Source: a bacterium (GTDB lineage: Bacteria > Vulcanimicrobiota > CADAWZ01). From it: a stretch of DNA of 9,229 nucleotides. The stretch covers positions 1 to 9,229 of the forward strand of contig JAKSUM010000028.1 in assembly GCA_024409025.1 (NCBI GenBank). Direction: 5' to 3'. The notes under the pieces are model-generated. The model was not told where the DNA came from. It saw only the letters and a program-made list of their open reading frames with translations, and did not search any database. Below, piece by piece: positions 7,000 through 9,229 of the stretch; position 1 is the first letter of the stretch; every line of letters begins with the position of its first letter. Both the position numbers and the translations under genes were made by a program.

Positions 7000-8460
7000 A
7001 TGAATACAGAACAAAAACTCAGAACCTGCTTTAACGGCATGGTCATCCATAAAAATCTGAAAAACACAGGATTTTTTTCCTCACTCTCCCTTCCGTCATT
7101 TACAAGGGACTGGATCCTTCAAAGATTCGAGGACAGTGAAGGCAATTTTGATCCGGCAAAGGTAACGGAATTTACAAACAGGGTGATCCCCAAAAGAAAA
7201 GACTGGACGGCAATAAAAAGCAGGCTCATAAAAGACTTTGAGCCTGTAAGAATGCTGACAAAAATATCCGTATCCATAGACGTACGGACAGGCAAAGTAT
7301 CATTCAGCCTTCCGGAATTGGGAGTTTCGGACAAAGAGACAATAATAGAGGACAGGGACTGGAACAGGTTCAAAAACGAGATCATCAATGCGAACGGCTG
7401 TGAAGTCTGGGGAATGATTGAGCTTCTATATAAAGAGCCTGAAGGAAAGCATCTGGGACAGATAAGGCTGTCCGAATTTCAGAATTTCTGCCCGTATGAG
7501 ATAAACCCTGAATATTACAAGGATGCAAGAAGCCAATTTACGACATCGGAATGGATTGACATACTTTTAGGAGCCGTAGACTACAACGCTTCAGGATATC
7601 CGGATGAGGAATCAAAGCTTTCAATGCTTTCAAGGCTGCTTCCATTTGCCGAAGAAAGACTGAATCTTGTCGAGCTTGCCCCAAAAGGCACGGGAAAATC
7701 GTATCTTTTCGGCAAAGTAAGCCGTTACGGCTGGCTTTCGAGCGGAGGAACCATGAGCAGGGCAAAGATGTTCTACGACATAAACAGAAGAGCCGAGGGA
7801 ATCGTAAGCGGATATGACTTCATAACCCTTGACGAAGTGCAGACGATATCATTCGGAAGCGGCAGCCAGAAAGACATTGACGAGATGAGGGCGGCGCTAA
7901 AGGGCTATCTTGAACAGGGAACATTTACTGTCGGAAATTACGCAGGAAAGGCGACGGCAGGGCTTATACTGAGCGGCAACATATCACATGAGCTTCTTGA
8001 GAGCGAGGGAGCATTAGACATGTTTTCAGAGCTTCCGACAATATTTCATGAATCCGCACTCATAGACAGGCTCCATGGATTTATTAACGGTAAAAACATA
8101 CCGAGAATGAAGGAAGAGTTAAAATGCTGCGGATGGGCGCTTAACTCCGAATACTTCTGCTCAATACTGCATGAATTAAGGTCGGATCCGTCATATATGG
8201 CAATAACGGAAGAACTTCTTGACATACCTTCAGATGCGGATACCAGAGATTCCACGGCAGTAAAAAGAATTGCCTGCGCATACCTGAAGCTTCTTTTCCC
8301 GAATGCAAGAAATGCCGAAGACGTAAACAGACGGGAATTCAACAGGTACTGCCTCAAACGGGCAATGCGAATGAGGGGTTTCATAAAAAACCAGCTGGCA
8401 ATAATAGATTCAGAATACAGAGGTAAAATAATGCCTTTAATCCGGACAAAAGGACTATAA
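7000..8460 (+). CDS. brxL: BREX AAA+ protein BrxL, short form without Lon-type peptidase domain
   Basis: BrxL is an AAA+ ATPase that forms ring assemblies on DNA and acts in the exclusion step of BREX. The N-terminal ~200 residues include the stretch before the core, FTTSEWIDILL...LSRLLPFAEERLNLVELAP, that characterises the family. Walker A is APKGTGKS (residues 227-234, K233). Walker B is FITLDEVQ (D278, E279). A sensor strand LILSGNIS has N327. IDRLHGFINGKNIPRM (355-370), with candidate arginine finger R357, is another family hallmark. The protein ends at residue 486, soon after the AAA+ domain. The longer BrxL of type 1 BREX systems is roughly 680 residues and carries a Lon-like C-terminal domain that is absent here. 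The clean end beside a terminator argues for a natural short form rather than a truncation. The ATG lies 19 bases after pglZ, with AGGCGG (6987-6992) 7 bases upstream as ribosome site. It is the last gene of the operon. Confidence 0.88.
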   Translation: MNTEQKLRTCFNGMVIHKNLKNTGFFSSLSLPSFTRDWILQRFEDSEGNFDPAKVTEFTNRVIPKRKDWTAIKSRLIKDFEPVRMLTKISVSIDVRTGKVSFSLPELGVSDKETIIEDRDWNRFKNEIINANGCEVWGMIELLYKEPEGKHLGQIRLSEFQNFCPYEINPEYYKDARSQFTTSEWIDILLGAVDYNASGYPDEESKLSMLSRLLPFAEERLNLVELAPKGTGKSYLFGKVSRYGWLSSGGTMSRAKMFYDINRRAEGIVSGYDFITLDEVQTISFGSGSQKDIDEMRAALKGYLEQGTFTVGNYAGKATAGLILSGNISHELLESEGALDMFSELPTIFHESALIDRLHGFINGKNIPRMKEELKCCGWALNSEYFCSILHELRSDPSYMAITEELLDIPSDADTRDSTAVKRIACAYLKLLFPNARNAEDVNRREFNRYCLKRAMRMRGFIKNQLAIIDSEYRGKIMPLIRTKGL

Positions 8461-8490
8461 AAAAAGAGAGCTTTTCAGCTCTCTTTTTTT
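8461..8490. terminator. Bidirectional intrinsic terminator between brxL and the convergent gene
   Basis: A perfect 12-bp stem (8461-8472 pairs with 8477-8488) closes on the tetraloop TTTC. The sequence runs from an A-run through GAGAGCT / AGCTCTC into a T-run (8484-8490). The A-run on the left is a T-run for the - strand, so the structure can stop transcripts from both sides. It begins directly after the brxL stop and ends 1 base before the stop of the - strand gene. Confidence 0.92.
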
Positions 8491-8491
8491 G

Positions 8492-9229
8492 TTAAAACTT
8501 AATCCAGACGGCAGGCCTTACTGCAACATCCATCTTTGAGGCATCCGCAGAAGACAGGGCACCGTATTCGTCAACAATCATTGCAGATTTACCAGGATTG
8601 TTCCTGTCGGTTTCCCTCAGCCACCATTTGCATGTTGCGGAATTACAGTCCGTCCTTTTCAGGTTAAGAAACTCCGTAGGCGGGCATGTCTTTAAATCAT
8701 CATCAAGCAAATCATAAACCTCATCCTCAGAAAGAAGGAAAACCCTGCCTCCGGCATTCTCATCATTGTCAATAAACGCCCTCTCCTCATCCGTAAAGAA
8801 TGCGCCGTAAAAATTGACATTAAGGAATCTGTATATATCGCTTGTTTTCCAGCAATTTTCAGAGCTGTCAAATAACGAATCAAAAAGACCGTACCTGCTG
8901 AACAGAAGAGCCCTGTTATTCTCAGAATGAATAACAATCCACTCAATAGGCATTATTGAGGCATCAAGATTCTGGGGGCATCTTCCAAATTTTACAATAT
9001 ATCCCCTCTTAAAAGGATTATCATATTCTTCCTCAGGCTGCCCGTTATTATCCTGTTCGGGGAGCTCGGGAACAGACGGCTCGGGAAGCGGATCGGGAGA
9101 CGGAAGCTCAGGAAGCGGATCGGGAGACGGAAGCTCGGGAAGCGGATCAGAAGACGGAAGCTCAGGAAGCGGATCGGGAGACGGAAGCTCGGGAAGCGGA
9201 TCAGGAGACGGAAGCTCGGGAAGCGGATC
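8492..9229 (-). CDS. DUF6273-like protein with proline-rich tandem-repeat linker, C-terminal part (5' end outside window)
   Basis: The - strand frame runs from the right edge to TAA at 8492-8494 without a stop, giving 245 visible residues. An ATG at 8953 is internal: upstream codons read KRGYIVKFGRCPQNLDASI and continue into MPIEWIV, matching the usual opening of DUF6273 domains (G-x-I-x-FG-x-x-PQ ... I-E-W). Other domain-like features are ALLFSRYGL, the segment W-K-T-S-D-I-Y-R-F-LN, FFTDEE, RVFLLSEDEV, KWWLRE (about 8612-8626) and the closing VRPAVWIKF. I know DUF6273 as a domain of unknown function common in gut Clostridia and some spirochaetes, often on secreted or surface proteins with spacer repeats. 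N-terminal to it lie about five copies of DPLPELPSP and then an acidic linker (EQDNNGQPEEEYDN). A signal peptide would lie outside the window. The gene converges on the BREX operon and is probably host-genome flank rather than part of the defence system. Confidence 0.75.
   Translation of the reverse strand, partial: DPLPELPSPDPLPELPSPDPLPELPSSDPLPELPSPDPLPELPSPDPLPEPSVPELPEQDNNGQPEEEYDNPFKRGYIVKFGRCPQNLDASIMPIEWIVIHSENNRALLFSRYGLFDSLFDSSENCWKTSDIYRFLNVNFYGAFFTDEERAFIDNDENAGGRVFLLSEDEVYDLLDDDLKTCPPTEFLNLKRTDCNSATCKWWLRETDRNNPGKSAMIVDEYGALSSADASKMDVAVRPAVWIKF
9095..9229 (-). repeat. 27-bp coding tandem repeat (DPLPELPSP), at least 5 units, continuing off the edge
   Basis: Five consecutive 27-base units span 9095-9229 in the - strand frame. 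Each encodes DPLPELPSP; the third unit from the edge reads DPLPELPSS. Most differences between units are single, largely silent base changes (CCC/CCT). A degenerate sixth unit (DPLPEPSVP) leads into the acidic linker. The unit length is a multiple of three, so gain or loss of units changes linker length without breaking the frame. The repeat reaches the window edge, so the total number is unknown. Confidence 0.93.

Noticed and set aside
859..8384. Long open frames on the - strand opposite brxC, pglZ and brxL
   Set aside because: They lie wholly antisense to well-supported genes, lack recognisable motifs and convincing ribosome sites, and are rich in Ser, Phe and Leu, as expected from the complement of charged coding sequence.
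8692..8946. Second - strand frame overlapping the DUF6273-like gene
   Set aside because: It overlaps a frame with clear domain features and gives low-complexity, motif-free protein.
8951..8953. ATG at 8953 (- strand) as the start of the DUF6273-like gene
   Set aside because: The domain clearly begins upstream (YIVKFGRCPQ), and the frame stays open through the repeat region to the right edge.
9095..9229. Possible CRISPR array
   Set aside because: The units are contiguous 27-base coding repeats in one frame with no unique spacers between them.

Overview
The window carries most of a BREX-type phage-defence operon on the + strand. It looks like the type 4 layout (brxP, brxC, pglZ, brxL). On the - strand it is followed by an unrelated, convergently transcribed, repeat-containing DUF6273-like gene. 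The DNA is moderately AT-rich, with heavy use of ATA, AGA and AGG codons, purine-rich Shine-Dalgarno sites and very short intergenic gaps. Together with a DUF6273-like neighbour, this suggests an anaerobic, probably host-associated bacterium of the Clostridia/Firmicutes kind, or possibly a spirochaete. The lineage is inference and cannot be fixed from the window.

Layout, left to right. Positions 1-518 hold the 3' end of a gene whose protein resembles the C-terminal half of DUF4007 proteins, which often sit beside PAPS-reductase-like (DndC/BrxP-like) genes. An 88-base gap follows. Positions 607-4801 hold brxC, a giant P-loop ATPase that is split into two frames near its 5' end. Next come pglZ (4806-6980; alkaline-phosphatase-superfamily motifs) and brxL (7000-8460; AAA+ ATPase without the usual Lon-type C-terminal domain). 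A perfect hairpin with T-runs on both strands (8461-8490) closes the operon. From 8492 to the right edge, on the - strand, runs the C-terminal part of a DUF6273-like protein preceded by a nine-residue proline-rich tandem repeat.

The main finding is in brxC. The Walker A segment (607-900) and the remainder of the protein are in different frames. The cause is a 46-base segment bounded by a perfect 16-base direct repeat (874-889 and 920-935). Removing one repeat plus the spacer gives a single 1382-residue protein. The extra segment holds tandem stops, a very strong Shine-Dalgarno sequence and an ATA codon in the downstream frame. It could be a reversible off-switch, a fixed lesion, a stop-restart junction that makes a two-part ATPase, or a translational-bypass site.

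How the genes would work together: BREX systems modify host DNA and block phage replication without obvious degradation of phage DNA. No PglX-type methyltransferase gene is visible here. In the type 4 arrangement a PAPS-reductase-like protein (BrxP) takes that place and is thought to make a sulfur (phosphorothioate-like) DNA modification. Its gene would be expected just left of this window.
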